Assembly (NCBI GenBank): GCA_019894765.1
Contig: JAGXNT010000046.1
Span: forward strand, 1-64,000
Length of the DNA: 64,000 nt
Direction of reading: 5' to 3'
Source: Candidatus Heimdallarchaeota archaeon
GTDB lineage: Archaea > Asgardarchaeota > Heimdallarchaeia > JABLTI01
Shown: in pieces, positions 1 through 8,475 of the stretch
Layout: each line of letters starts with the position of its first letter
Numbering within the stretch: the first letter of the stretch is position 1
Notes under the pieces: model-generated
What the model saw: the letters and a program-made list of their open reading frames with translations, nothing else
The model's database searches: none
Told to the model about the DNA's origin: nothing
Program-made: the position numbers and the translations under genes

Positions 1-2624
1 ACATAGTCCAAACCAATGCGATAACAAAAATCAATGGATTTAGGATCACCGCCTTGCTCACCGCAAATACCAATTTCAATGTCTGGATTACCAGCTCTAC
101 CATCTCGAACAGTCATTACCATGAGCTGACCAACACCATTCTGTTCAATAGAGACAAAAGGATCTTCGTCAAGAATACCAAGGTCTATATACAAACCAAT
201 GAATTTACCAGCATCATCACGGGAGAAGCCCATCGCCATTTGATGGAGATCATTTGTTCCAAAACTAAAGTAGTCACAACCTGCTTCTGCTATTTGTTTA
301 GCAACAAGTGCTGCACGTGGAACTTCGATCATGGTTCCTATTTTGAATTTATCTAGTTTAACACCCGATTCTTTCTCAACTTCATCTTTCACTCTCAAGA
401 TAATGTCCTTAGCTAATTCGAATTCTTTAACGAACCCAACTACTGGTACCATAATTTCAGGAAAAACAACTTTTCCCTCTTTTTTGACATTAGATGCTGC
501 TTCAAGAATAGCCCTTGATTGCATTTCAATTAATTCAGGAATTCCCAAGCAAAGTCTCACTCCTCTGAATCCCATCATTGGATTTGATTCTTTAGTAGCA
601 CGGACTTCTCGAAGGAGTTTCGCTTCATCAGAATCTACAGGTAATTTTTCTTCCCAAATTTTCTCTAGCAATTCTATTTCATCTGGTAAGAATTCATGGA
701 GTGGTGGATCGATTAATCTAATAATTACAGGAAAACCTTTAGCTTCCCGGAAAATGCCTTCAAAGTCTCCTCTTTGGAAAGGTAGAAGATCAAAAGCATG
801 TTTTCTTCGTTCTTCAGGTTTATCTCTAGCTAAAATCATTTTTTGAACAATAGGCAATCTATCTTTTTCCATGAACATATGTTCAGTTCGAGTTAAACCA
901 ATACCAAGAGCTCCAAAATCCATTGCCACTTTGGTCTGATCTGGTTTGTCTGCATTTGTTCTTACATGGAAACCTTTTCCTTCCTTTATAGCAATTTCAT
1001 CTGCCCATTTTAGGATAGTTTGCATTTGATCTGACAAGTCTGTTTGTTTCAAAGGAAGCTTTCCTATGTAAGCTATAGCATCGAATCCATCAAGGGTCAT
1101 CCATTCGCCTTCTTTAACTTCAATGTCATTTGTTCCAATGAGACTCAAACCAAAAATATGCATGCCTGAAACATCACCTGCACCAGCAATACAAGTTGTA
1201 CCGATTTGTCTGGAAACAACTGCTGCATGAGATGTCATTCCACCTCGTGCAGTAATGATACCTTCACTTGCTGCCATACCATGGAAATCTTCAGGAGTTG
1301 TTTCTTCGCTAACAAGAATAACTTGATTTCCTTCATCAGCTGCTGCCTTAGCTTTGTCTGCACTAAACATTGCAATACCTGCTGCAGCACCTGGACTTGC
1401 AGGTAATCCTTTCGCAAAAGATACTGCTTTAACCTCTTTACCATCAATCATAACTGTTTTTTGTTTTGGATTTTTCCAAACGATTTGTGGAAAAAGAGAG
1501 TTTTCAACATCTCTTGGAGTGATTCTACTAACTGCTGTTCTCTTGTCAATTATGCCTTCTTTGACTAAATCAAAAGCAATCTTTGCTGCTGCAAAACCAG
1601 TTCTCTTTCCAGTTCTGGTTTGTAACATGAAGAACTTACCTTGTTGAATGGTAAACTCGACGTCTTGCACATCTTTATAGTGTTTTTCTAGTTTTTCGCA
1701 TAGTTCATCAAACTGCTTGTACATTACAGGCATATCTTTCTTTAGTTGAGCAATTGGTGTGGGAGTTCTAATACCAGCTACGACATCTTCACCTTGAGCT
1801 TGTATGAGATATTCTCCGAATCTTTCCTTTTTACCATCTGAAGGATTTCTTGTAAAAGCAACACCAGTAGCACTAGTTTGACCAAGATTACCATAAACCA
1901 TTACTTGGACATTAACTGCAGTACCATAATCATGTGGAATTCCTTCATGATTTCTATAATTAATTGCTCTTTCATTATTCCAAGAAGAAAAGACAGCGTG
2001 AATTGAATCTTCCAATTGTACCATAGGGTCTTGTGGGAATTCTTCGCCCAACAATTCCTTGTACAATTTTTTGTATTGTATAACTAATTCTTTCAAATCA
2101 GCAGTAGAGAGTTCAATATCATCTTTTACTTTTCTCTCTTCCTTCATTTTATCTAGAAGTTCATCGAATTTCTTTCTTTCTTGATATTTAACTACATCAC
2201 TAAACATCATTATGAATCTTCTATAAGAATCATAAGCAAATCTTTCATCCTCGGCAATTTTTGCTAAACCAATAACAGCCATATCATTTAAGCCGAGATT
2301 CAAGACAGTATCCATCATACCAGGCATACTGACTCTTGCTCCACTACGAACACTAACAAGTAGTGGATCTGAATGATCACCTAATTTCTTTCCCATTTTT
2401 TTCTCTAGATTAATTAAAGCTTTCTTCACTTGATCCATAGTACCTGTTGGGAAAGTATTGTTGTTTGCTAGATAATCAATACAAGTTTCTGTAGTGATTG
2501 TAAATCCTGGTGGAACCGGAACACCCAAAGTAGTCATTTCTGCTAAATTGGCTCCCTTCCCTCCAAGAAGATTTTTCATTTCTGTTTTTCCTTCATCAAA
2601 GGAATAAACATATTTCTTAGCCAT
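1..2624 (-). CDS. ppdK: Pyruvate, phosphate dikinase, C-terminus cut by window edge
   Basis: Interconverts pyruvate, ATP and phosphate with phosphoenolpyruvate, AMP and pyrophosphate in the cytosol, linking glycolysis and gluconeogenesis. The frame reads through the window start; about 874 codons are present and only some 20 C-terminal residues should be missing. The N-terminal ATP-grasp part opens with GGKGANLAEM. The central phosphohistidine motif ARGGMTSHAAVV places the catalytic His near residue 466. The C-terminal PEP-binding barrel ends with GICGEQGGDP, with the catalytic Cys near residue 854. The position after the Glu is Gln, where I recall His in the best-known PPDKs. The start ATG has a GGAG ribosome site about 10 nt upstream and a TATA-like TTAAATAC further up. 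It is a single-gene unit divergent from the TIGR04076 gene. Identification is very secure. Confidence 0.96.
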   Translation of the reverse strand, partial: MAKKYVYSFDEGKTEMKNLLGGKGANLAEMTTLGVPVPPGFTITTETCIDYLANNNTFPTGTMDQVKKALINLEKKMGKKLGDHSDPLLVSVRSGARVSMPGMMDTVLNLGLNDMAVIGLAKIAEDERFAYDSYRRFIMMFSDVVKYQERKKFDELLDKMKEERKVKDDIELSTADLKELVIQYKKLYKELLGEEFPQDPMVQLEDSIHAVFSSWNNERAINYRNHEGIPHDYGTAVNVQVMVYGNLGQTSATGVAFTRNPSDGKKERFGEYLIQAQGEDVVAGIRTPTPIAQLKKDMPVMYKQFDELCEKLEKHYKDVQDVEFTIQQGKFFMLQTRTGKRTGFAAAKIAFDLVKEGIIDKRTAVSRITPRDVENSLFPQIVWKNPKQKTVMIDGKEVKAVSFAKGLPASPGAAAGIAMFSADKAKAAADEGNQVILVSEETTPEDFHGMAASEGIITARGGMTSHAAVVSRQIGTTCIAGAGDVSGMHIFGLSLIGTNDIEVKEGEWMTLDGFDAIAYIGKLPLKQTDLSDQMQTILKWADEIAIKEGKGFHVRTNADKPDQTKVAMDFGALGIGLTRTEHMFMEKDRLPIVQKMILARDKPEERRKHAFDLLPFQRGDFEGIFREAKGFPVIIRLIDPPLHEFLPDEIELLEKIWEEKLPVDSDEAKLLREVRATKESNPMMGFRGVRLCLGIPELIEMQSRAILEAASNVKKEGKVVFPEIMVPVVGFVKEFELAKDIILRVKDEVEKESGVKLDKFKIGTMIEVPRAALVAKQIAEAGCDYFSFGTNDLHQMAMGFSRDDAGKFIGLYIDLGILDEDPFVSIEQNGVGQLMVMTVRDGRAGNPDIEIGICGEQGGDPKSIDFCYRIGLDY

Positions 2625-2885
2625 TTTTTCGTTTTCTCCTAATTGTAAAACAATAATGTATTTAATTTTTTTTACTTTTAATTGCAATTCGTTTTCATAA
2701 ACAATCTACAATCACTTACTCGGCAAACACAAGCGGAATAAAAGAATTGCTATTTTTATGTTAATGATTTCACAAACCAAAACTTCAGTCTATATTCATT
2801 CTAGAATTTTCATTTCGGTCTTTATTTAATAATTTATTAGGAAATTTTTAAGAATCTAAAAGAAAGCTTCAATTGGTGTATTAAA

Positions 2886-3158
2886 ATGCCATACAAAAGA
2901 ATTGTAGTTGAAGTGATTTCTCAAGAAGGAAATTGTGCCGCAGGTCTCAAAGTTGGAGACAAAATCATATTCGAAAATGGTGAAGTCAAAGGCAAGTTCT
3001 GTATTTCAGCAATGTACTCTGTCATTCCAAAGGTTTATGCTATGAAATATGAAGCAAACTTTCCTTGGTTGAAAGATAAGAACAAAGCAACTCATGCATG
3101 CCCAGATGCAGAGAATCCTCTTGTTCTACTAGTAACTCGAGAAGAATACTACGAGTAA
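2886..3158 (+). CDS. TIGR04076 family small protein
   Basis: A 90-residue protein with the layout of the TIGR04076 family. It has an N-terminal V-x-S-x-x-G-x-C-x-x-G-x-K-V-G-D segment, a central Cys followed by a hydrophobic stretch, and a late CPDAENP motif with a conserved Cys. Here these are GNCAAGLKVGD, FCISAMYSVIP and HACPDAENPLV. The family is widespread in archaea and anaerobic bacteria and has no established function. The spaced cysteines suggest a metal site or redox role, which is an inference only. It lies divergent from ppdK and about 100 bp before the SCP2-like gene. No membrane segment or signal peptide is seen. Confidence 0.75.
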   Translation: MPYKRIVVEVISQEGNCAAGLKVGDKIIFENGEVKGKFCISAMYSVIPKVYAMKYEANFPWLKDKNKATHACPDAENPLVLLVTREEYYE

Positions 3159-3261
3159 TTTCTTTCTTTTTTTCCTATTTTAACCGTAAGAAATCTTAAA
3201 ATTAACATTTAAATACTCTATAGTTATAGGAAATAAAACTCTTAACAGGAGATACTAAAAG

Positions 3262-3678
3262 ATGGTTTTGAATTTTCCAAGTAAAGCTTGGCTTCTAGCT
3301 TACAAAGATGCCTTGAACAGTGATATAAGTAAAGCATGGCAGAAAGCAGCAAAAGATTGGGAAGGCGATTTTTTGTTTGTTATTGAACCAGACGGTGGTT
3401 TGAAAGAGAAAGTTATACTCTACATCGATCTACATCATGGAGTATGTAGAAAAGTGGAGTACTTTACTAAAGATGAGGAGTTACCAAAAACTGCCTTTCA
3501 ATATGTTGGAATCTATTCTAACTGGTTGAAGCTATTAAAAGGTGAAATTGACCCAATTAAGGGAATTATAATGCGTAAATTTAAGCTGGTAGGAAATAAG
3601 GCTAAGGTTCTTCGCGCTGTAAAAGCAGCCCAAGAATTGATTGCTACTGCTGGAAAACTTGATACAGTCTTTATTTAA
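3262..3678 (+). CDS. SCP2 sterol-carrier-like domain protein
   Basis: A 138-residue single-domain protein that looks like the SCP2 fold used for binding lipids or acyl-CoA. The features seen are KAWQKAAKDWEGDF near residues 24-37, an amphipathic beta region around IEPDGGLKEKVILYIDL, and a C-terminal helix ending in a hydrophobic tail. A GGAG ribosome site sits 9 nt before the ATG. It ends only 43 nt before the aldehyde oxidoreductase and is probably co-transcribed with it, so it might present or protect a hydrophobic substrate; that link is inference. The family is diverse and the call rests on overall pattern. Confidence 0.6.
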   Translation: MVLNFPSKAWLLAYKDALNSDISKAWQKAAKDWEGDFLFVIEPDGGLKEKVILYIDLHHGVCRKVEYFTKDEELPKTAFQYVGIYSNWLKLLKGEIDPIKGIIMRKFKLVGNKAKVLRAVKAAQELIATAGKLDTVFI

Positions 3679-3721
3679 CCAAAATAATTTGCCATTCTCT
3701 AAGTCCTGCATAGGTGATATG

Positions 3722-5563
3722 ATGTCTGGTTTCAGAGGAAAAATACTTCGAATTGATCTGACAAATAAGAAAATCAAAGAGGAAAAGCTAGATATAAATG
3801 CTGCTCATGAATTTCTTGGGGGTAGTGGATTAGCCGTCCATTATTATTGGCATCATATCAAAAATAAGAAAGAAATACCTGAACCATTATCAGCTGAAAA
3901 TCCATTAATTTTCTTAACTGGGATATTAACCGGTCTTCCATCTTATTGCACAGCTAGAGCTGTTTTTTGCTCGAGATCTCCATTAACTACTATTTGGGGT
4001 GAAGCTAATATTGGAGGGAAAATTGGTCCAAGATTGAAATTTGCAGGATATGATGGAATAATCTTTGAAGGGAAATCTGAAAAACCTGTTTATGTATCAA
4101 TTAATGATTCCAAAATAGAAATAAAAAACGCAGAAGCTTTTTGGGGAAAAGGTACTTATGATACTTTAGAAATAGTTCGTAAGGAAATTGGAAATAAAAA
4201 AGCAGAAGTAGTTTGTATCGGACCTGCTGGAGAAAACTTAGTAAAATACTCTTGTATTATGACACATGGAGGGCGTGCAGCAGGAAGAACTGGTATGGGA
4301 GCTGTTATGGGTTCCAAGAATTTGAAAGCAATTGCTGTTTATGGAACCAATAACAAATTTGACTTACCAGATGAATTTGCGTTACTTTCAAAGGATGCTT
4401 ATAATTCAGTAAAAGAGGATTATGCGGTAGAGATTTTTAGTGAATTTGGTACTTCTGGTTATGTTGATGTTGCCTTGGATCATTATGGTGACATGCCTAT
4501 TAGGAATTGGTCAAAAGGTATTCTTGAAAATGGCGGTGATCTTTCAGGTATAACTATGGCTGAAACTATCTTAACTGGTAAATCAACATGCTATAGATGT
4601 CCTATTGCTTGTGGAAGGGAGATTCAAATCAAAAAAGGGAAATTTAAGACAAATAAAACAGATGGACCGGAATTTGAAACACTCGCGAGTATGGGTTCTA
4701 ATTTAAGCATTACTGACTTAGAAGCAGTTGCTTTTGCTAATATCAAAGCAAATGATTTTGGTATTGATACTATTAGTACTGGGGGAACTATAGGAGTTTT
4801 TTTTGATTTAGTAGAGAAAGGACTCATTCCCAAAGATGATCTTCCAAAGAACATTCGAAGTAAATTTGGGGATGTCGATTCCCTTCTGAAATTAATTGAA
4901 TTAATTAGTTATCGAGAAGGAATTGGCGATACTTTAGCTGAAGGTAGTAGGTTCTTAGCTAAAAAATATGGTCGTCTAGATTTAGCTCCACAAGTAGCTG
5001 GCCTAGAAGCACCGTACCATGACCCTCGAGCATTTAGTGGTTTAGCAGTGATGTATGTTACCAGTCCTCGTGGTGCTTGTCACTTAAACGGTGATGCATA
5101 TTTTGCACAGCAAGGATTTATTTTCCCTGATATCGGTGTGGATAATTTACCAGATGATCCATCTGAAAATGAAGGAGTAGTAAAGCCTCTAATCAATCTG
5201 CAGAGTTATAGACAAATATACAATTCCATAGGAATGTGTCAGTTCTTTAATCCAAGTGCATCTAAAATGGCAAGGTTAATTTCTATAGCAATTGGTAAGA
5301 ATATTTCAGCTAGAGATCTCTTACTAATTGGCGATCGTATATTTGGATTAAAACGAATTCTAAATTTGAAACTTGGGTGGAGTCCTAGTTTGGAATTTTT
5401 GCCAAAAGTAATGCTTCAAAAACTCGAAGGTCCAACAAAAGGGTCGGTTCCTGACGTGAAAATTCAACTAGATTTATGGTATAAATATCGTAATTATAAT
5501 AGAAAAACAGGAATACCTTCCAAATCAGAATTGAAACGTTTGAATCTTGAAGATTATCTTTAG
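3722..5563 (+). CDS. aor: Aldehyde:ferredoxin oxidoreductase (tungsten/molybdenum pterin)
   Basis: Oxidises aldehydes to carboxylic acids with ferredoxin as acceptor, using a tungsten- or molybdenum-bispterin cofactor and one 4Fe-4S cluster. About 613 residues, the normal family size. The N-terminus has the family opening GFRGKILRIDLTNKKI. The pterin-binding region includes GRTGMGAVMGSKNLKAIAV, and the cluster ligands are C-x2-C-x3-C in CYRCPIAC with a later Cys in NSIGMCQFF. Two consecutive ATG codons exist at 3719 and 3722. The second leaves a workable gap from an AGGTGA site at 3712-3717. An in-frame extension back to 3641 overlaps the upstream gene and is unlikely. Which aldehyde is used cannot be told from sequence. 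Confidence 0.93.
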   Translation: MSGFRGKILRIDLTNKKIKEEKLDINAAHEFLGGSGLAVHYYWHHIKNKKEIPEPLSAENPLIFLTGILTGLPSYCTARAVFCSRSPLTTIWGEANIGGKIGPRLKFAGYDGIIFEGKSEKPVYVSINDSKIEIKNAEAFWGKGTYDTLEIVRKEIGNKKAEVVCIGPAGENLVKYSCIMTHGGRAAGRTGMGAVMGSKNLKAIAVYGTNNKFDLPDEFALLSKDAYNSVKEDYAVEIFSEFGTSGYVDVALDHYGDMPIRNWSKGILENGGDLSGITMAETILTGKSTCYRCPIACGREIQIKKGKFKTNKTDGPEFETLASMGSNLSITDLEAVAFANIKANDFGIDTISTGGTIGVFFDLVEKGLIPKDDLPKNIRSKFGDVDSLLKLIELISYREGIGDTLAEGSRFLAKKYGRLDLAPQVAGLEAPYHDPRAFSGLAVMYVTSPRGACHLNGDAYFAQQGFIFPDIGVDNLPDDPSENEGVVKPLINLQSYRQIYNSIGMCQFFNPSASKMARLISIAIGKNISARDLLLIGDRIFGLKRILNLKLGWSPSLEFLPKVMLQKLEGPTKGSVPDVKIQLDLWYKYRNYNRKTGIPSKSELKRLNLEDYL

Positions 5564-5612
5564 TATCTTTATCTAATACAATTAAAATCAAGAAAATAAG
5601 AATAAAGAAAAA

Positions 5613-5695
5613 GAGAAAAAAAGAGGGGGGTCCTTAACAATCTCTAAAAAAAAGATTATGATTTTTTAGAGGGTTTTGTTTGAGATTATTAAGGA
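5613..5695 (-). terminator. Hairpin plus C6-TCTTTTTTT terminator of the pilin-like gene
   Basis: Read on the minus strand just past the pilin-like stop codon, an inverted repeat (5631-5695, arms TCCTTAATAATCTC and GAGATTGTTAAGGA with one mismatch) is followed by CCCCCCTCTTTTTTT and more pyrimidines. A second, inner stem CTCTAAAAAA/TTTTTTAGAG can form within it. The same C-run plus TCTTTTTTT follows the hairpin at 45444-45483. Both U-rich tracts would also suit archaeal factor-independent termination. Confidence 0.65.
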
Positions 5696-5705
5696 TATGA
5701 TTTGA

Positions 5706-6866
5706 TTATAGATCATTTATTGTTGGCCATACAGAGTAGAGTGTGCCGAGTTCTGCAGTTATTGCTGAATTGTAGAACAAGACTTGTCCTGCGAAGTGTG
5801 AATTTGTTTCTGCTGATATTTTAACCATGATTAGGTTAAGACCAGAATCAATTGTAACACCATCAGTTGTATACCATTTGTTTTTCTTTGGACAACCATC
5901 TAAAAGGTATTCACCGTTTAACCAAACTTTCATTTCAGATGCTCCGTTAGCACCAACGTTAACTGTGACTGCTGATCCAGGATTGTATATGTAAGACCAC
6001 ATGTATACAATACCTCTTTTACCCCAGTTCAAATTGTCTTGCTTGTCCCAATTGCCATATTTGTCAATTGCTACTAAACCGGGATGTTCGCCAGCGTCTT
6101 CATAAGGAACTATAACTTGACCACTTTGTGTGCCAATGGCTCCTTCTGTGAATTCTCGTTGATCTAATAAGTGAGGATTGAAATCTAATTCATTACCATG
6201 ACCACATAAGTCGATGTAATCTACACTTAGATCTGGGTTTTTGTTGTTGTCTTCAAATTCTCCTAATAAGAACCAGAATGTTGGTGAGAATCCTTCGTCA
6301 GCTGGGAAGTTTCCTGCTGCATATTCATCATCATCAGAAGTTCTGGTGACCAAGAAGTCATAACCAGTAAAAGCATCAACACCAAGAGCTCCACCAATTG
6401 CTGGGATTATTTCATCAGGTACTACTTCTGCAATAGTTGCGATGTAACCTGGGGAAGTATAAACACTATCTTCAAAATTTATTTCAACATAGAATGAGGT
6501 GAAGGGTTGGATTTGTTGAGCAATTCCAAGAGAATAAATTGTAATCTCATCTACTGAACTAATACCTAGTTCATCGGCGAAAGTAAACCATGCGAATTCA
6601 GAACCATCTTGAATAACAACAACACTTTCAAAATCAGCATCATTCTTTCCATCATTCAATAATGGTAATGTAATAGTATCAATCAAACCGTCATTATCAT
6701 AATCTTCAGCAGTAATTACTCCTGCTTCATCCACTCGTGAGTCAAAAGATAAATTCATAGAACCATAAATAATTCCTACTGCAGTTAAAGCAACTCCAAT
6801 AAGGAATACTGTGGCTATAGCTGAGCTCACGGCTCTCTTCTTTCTAAATAGTTTTTTAATGTTCAT
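5706..6866 (-). CDS. Large secreted protein with archaeal pilin-type (class III) signal
   Basis: A 386-residue protein whose first 35 residues look like an archaeal type IV pilin/archaellin precursor. It has a basic stretch FRKKRAVSS and then a hydrophobic helix starting AIATVFLIGVALTAVG, consistent with cleavage by a PibD/FlaK-like peptidase and membrane insertion. The rest is acidic and secreted-looking. A D-x-D-x-D-G loop (EDYDNDGLIDT, near residues 54-64) resembles a calcium-binding repeat. The last third (MKVWLNGEYLL, then GLNLIMVKIS) looks like a beta-sandwich of the PA14/carbohydrate-binding type. It is much longer than ordinary pilins, so it may be an adhesin or pilus tip protein. The start has a GAGG site. 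A strong terminator follows, and an unusual 20-bp element lies upstream (6987-7006). Confidence 0.75.
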   Translation of the reverse strand: MNIKKLFRKKRAVSSAIATVFLIGVALTAVGIIYGSMNLSFDSRVDEAGVITAEDYDNDGLIDTITLPLLNDGKNDADFESVVVIQDGSEFAWFTFADELGISSVDEITIYSLGIAQQIQPFTSFYVEINFEDSVYTSPGYIATIAEVVPDEIIPAIGGALGVDAFTGYDFLVTRTSDDDEYAAGNFPADEGFSPTFWFLLGEFEDNNKNPDLSVDYIDLCGHGNELDFNPHLLDQREFTEGAIGTQSGQVIVPYEDAGEHPGLVAIDKYGNWDKQDNLNWGKRGIVYMWSYIYNPGSAVTVNVGANGASEMKVWLNGEYLLDGCPKKNKWYTTDGVTIDSGLNLIMVKISAETNSHFAGQVLFYNSAITAELGTLYSVWPTINDL

Positions 6867-6986
6867 TTCTAAAATCGACCTCTAAAATTCAAAATCAAAT
6901 AGAATTTTACAATATTAACATATGATTTCTTTATTAAAAGCGTTGTAGAGAATGAACACCATTTATGTAACCAAAAGCTCAATATA

Positions 6987-7006
6987 TCTAGTAAATTCAT
7001 CCGCGT
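6987..7006 (-). promoter_or_regulatory. 20-bp element shared with the winged-helix gene promoter
   Basis: On the plus strand this reads TCTAGTAAATTCATCCGCGT. It matches 45854-45873 at 19 of 20 positions, and the flanking T-rich/CGG sequence is also similar. It lies 120 bp upstream of the pilin-like start and 104 bp upstream of kynureninase, so it could act in either direction. The shared terminator of the two minus-strand genes favours the pilin-like gene. A transcription-factor site is the simplest reading. Confidence 0.5.
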
Positions 7007-7110
7007 ATTTTGTCGGTAGAAAACGCTAAAAAATGAGGTTTTTCTTTAAAATCAACCATTTATCAATAAATTTTTCATTGGTAAGGTACAAAATCACCCG
7101 AGGAATAACT

Positions 7111-8385
7111 ATGAAAGATGATTTTAACACAAAAGAAGAGTGTGCAAAGACCTTAGATGAACAGGATCCCATAGCGGAATATCGGTCAAAATTTTTTATT
7201 CCGAAAAATAAAATCTATGTAGATGGAAATTCATTAGGTTTAATGCCCAAGCTTTCTGAAAAAACTCTCTTACGTATTATTGATGAATGGAAAACACTAG
7301 CAATTGATGGGTGGCTTGATGCAGAAAAGCCTTGGTTTTTCTTCAGTGAAGATCTTGGAGCACAAATAGCCCCAATCGTAGGAGCTAAACCAGAAGAAGT
7401 TGTAGCTACTGGAACAACTACTGTGAACTTACATGCATTGATAAGTTCTTTCTATAAACCTAAGGAAGGCTGTTCGAAGATCTTAGCAGATGAGTTAAAT
7501 TTCCCCACAGATATTTATGCTCTAAAAAGTCAAGTTGCGCTTAAAGGTTATAATCCGGAAACAAACTTAATTCTTACTCCAAGTAAAGATGGTCGTATAC
7601 TAGCTGAAAATGATATAATTGATTTGATGAGTGATGATGTTGCATTAATTGTTTTGCCTTCAGTTTTGTATAGAAGTAGTCAGCTTTTAGATATTCCTCG
7701 TCTTACTAAGGAAGCACATAAACGAGATATCAAGATAGGTTTTGATTGTAGTCATTCCGTAGGTGTGGTTCCTCATAAATTCAATGAATGGAATGTAGAC
7801 TTTGCTTTTTGGTGTAGCTATAAATATCTTAATGGTGGTCCTGGCGCCCCTGCTTTTCTTTATGTAAACAAGAAGCACTTCAATGAATATCCAGGATTAG
7901 CAGGCTGGTTTGGTAATAATAAGGAAACACAATTCAACATGTCTTTAGATTTCGAACCTGCTTCTAGCGCTGGTAGATGGCAAATTTCATCGCCTGGCAT
8001 AATCGGAGCTGCAGCAATTGAGGGTTCTTTAGCAATAACCTTGGATGCTGGAATTAAAAATATTAGAAATAAGTCACTAAAATTAACTTCGTATCTAATC
8101 TACCTTGTTGATGAACTCCTAGCCAAAGAACCATACAATATTATAATTGGCACACCAAGAGATTCGAATAGGAGGGGAGGTCACATAGCACTTGAAAGGG
8201 ATGAATTCGCTTTTGAAATATCTGAAGCATTAAAAACCCACAATATTATCCCAGACTTCCGACCAAAGAATATAATACGAATCGCCCCTGTTGCACTCTA
8301 CAATACTTATCACGACGTTTGGACTGTTGTTCAGATTCTGAAGAAAATAATAGATGAGAAGGAATATAAGCAATTCATCAAATGA
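7111..8385 (+). CDS. kynU: Kynureninase
   Basis: A PLP-dependent hydrolase of the fold-type I (class V) aminotransferase group that cleaves kynurenine or 3-hydroxykynurenine to anthranilate or 3-hydroxyanthranilate plus alanine. About 424 residues. Diagnostic motifs are YVDGNSLGLMP near the N-terminus, DELNFPTDIYAL, FDCSHSVGVVPHKF and CSYKYLNGGPG, in which the Lys should form the PLP Schiff base. The chosen ATG follows a GAGG site and removes a 26-residue in-frame extension that lacks family similarity. The upstream kynurenine-pathway enzymes are not in the window. The gene stands alone between the pilin-like gene and the oligopeptidase. Confidence 0.92.
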   Translation: MKDDFNTKEECAKTLDEQDPIAEYRSKFFIPKNKIYVDGNSLGLMPKLSEKTLLRIIDEWKTLAIDGWLDAEKPWFFFSEDLGAQIAPIVGAKPEEVVATGTTTVNLHALISSFYKPKEGCSKILADELNFPTDIYALKSQVALKGYNPETNLILTPSKDGRILAENDIIDLMSDDVALIVLPSVLYRSSQLLDIPRLTKEAHKRDIKIGFDCSHSVGVVPHKFNEWNVDFAFWCSYKYLNGGPGAPAFLYVNKKHFNEYPGLAGWFGNNKETQFNMSLDFEPASSAGRWQISSPGIIGAAAIEGSLAITLDAGIKNIRNKSLKLTSYLIYLVDELLAKEPYNIIIGTPRDSNRRGGHIALERDEFAFEISEALKTHNIIPDFRPKNIIRIAPVALYNTYHDVWTVVQILKKIIDEKEYKQFIK

Positions 8386-8475
8386 AAAAGCTTTATTTCA
8401 AAAACACCAAAAGTTTAAATTTCCAATAAAAACTCTTCCAACAAATAGAACCTATTTGAAGGAAGATGAATTTTA

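Noticed and set aside
54..846. Plus-strand open frames of 100 and 171 codons
   Set aside because: They lie antisense to the clear pyruvate phosphate dikinase gene and have no ribosome site or family similarity.
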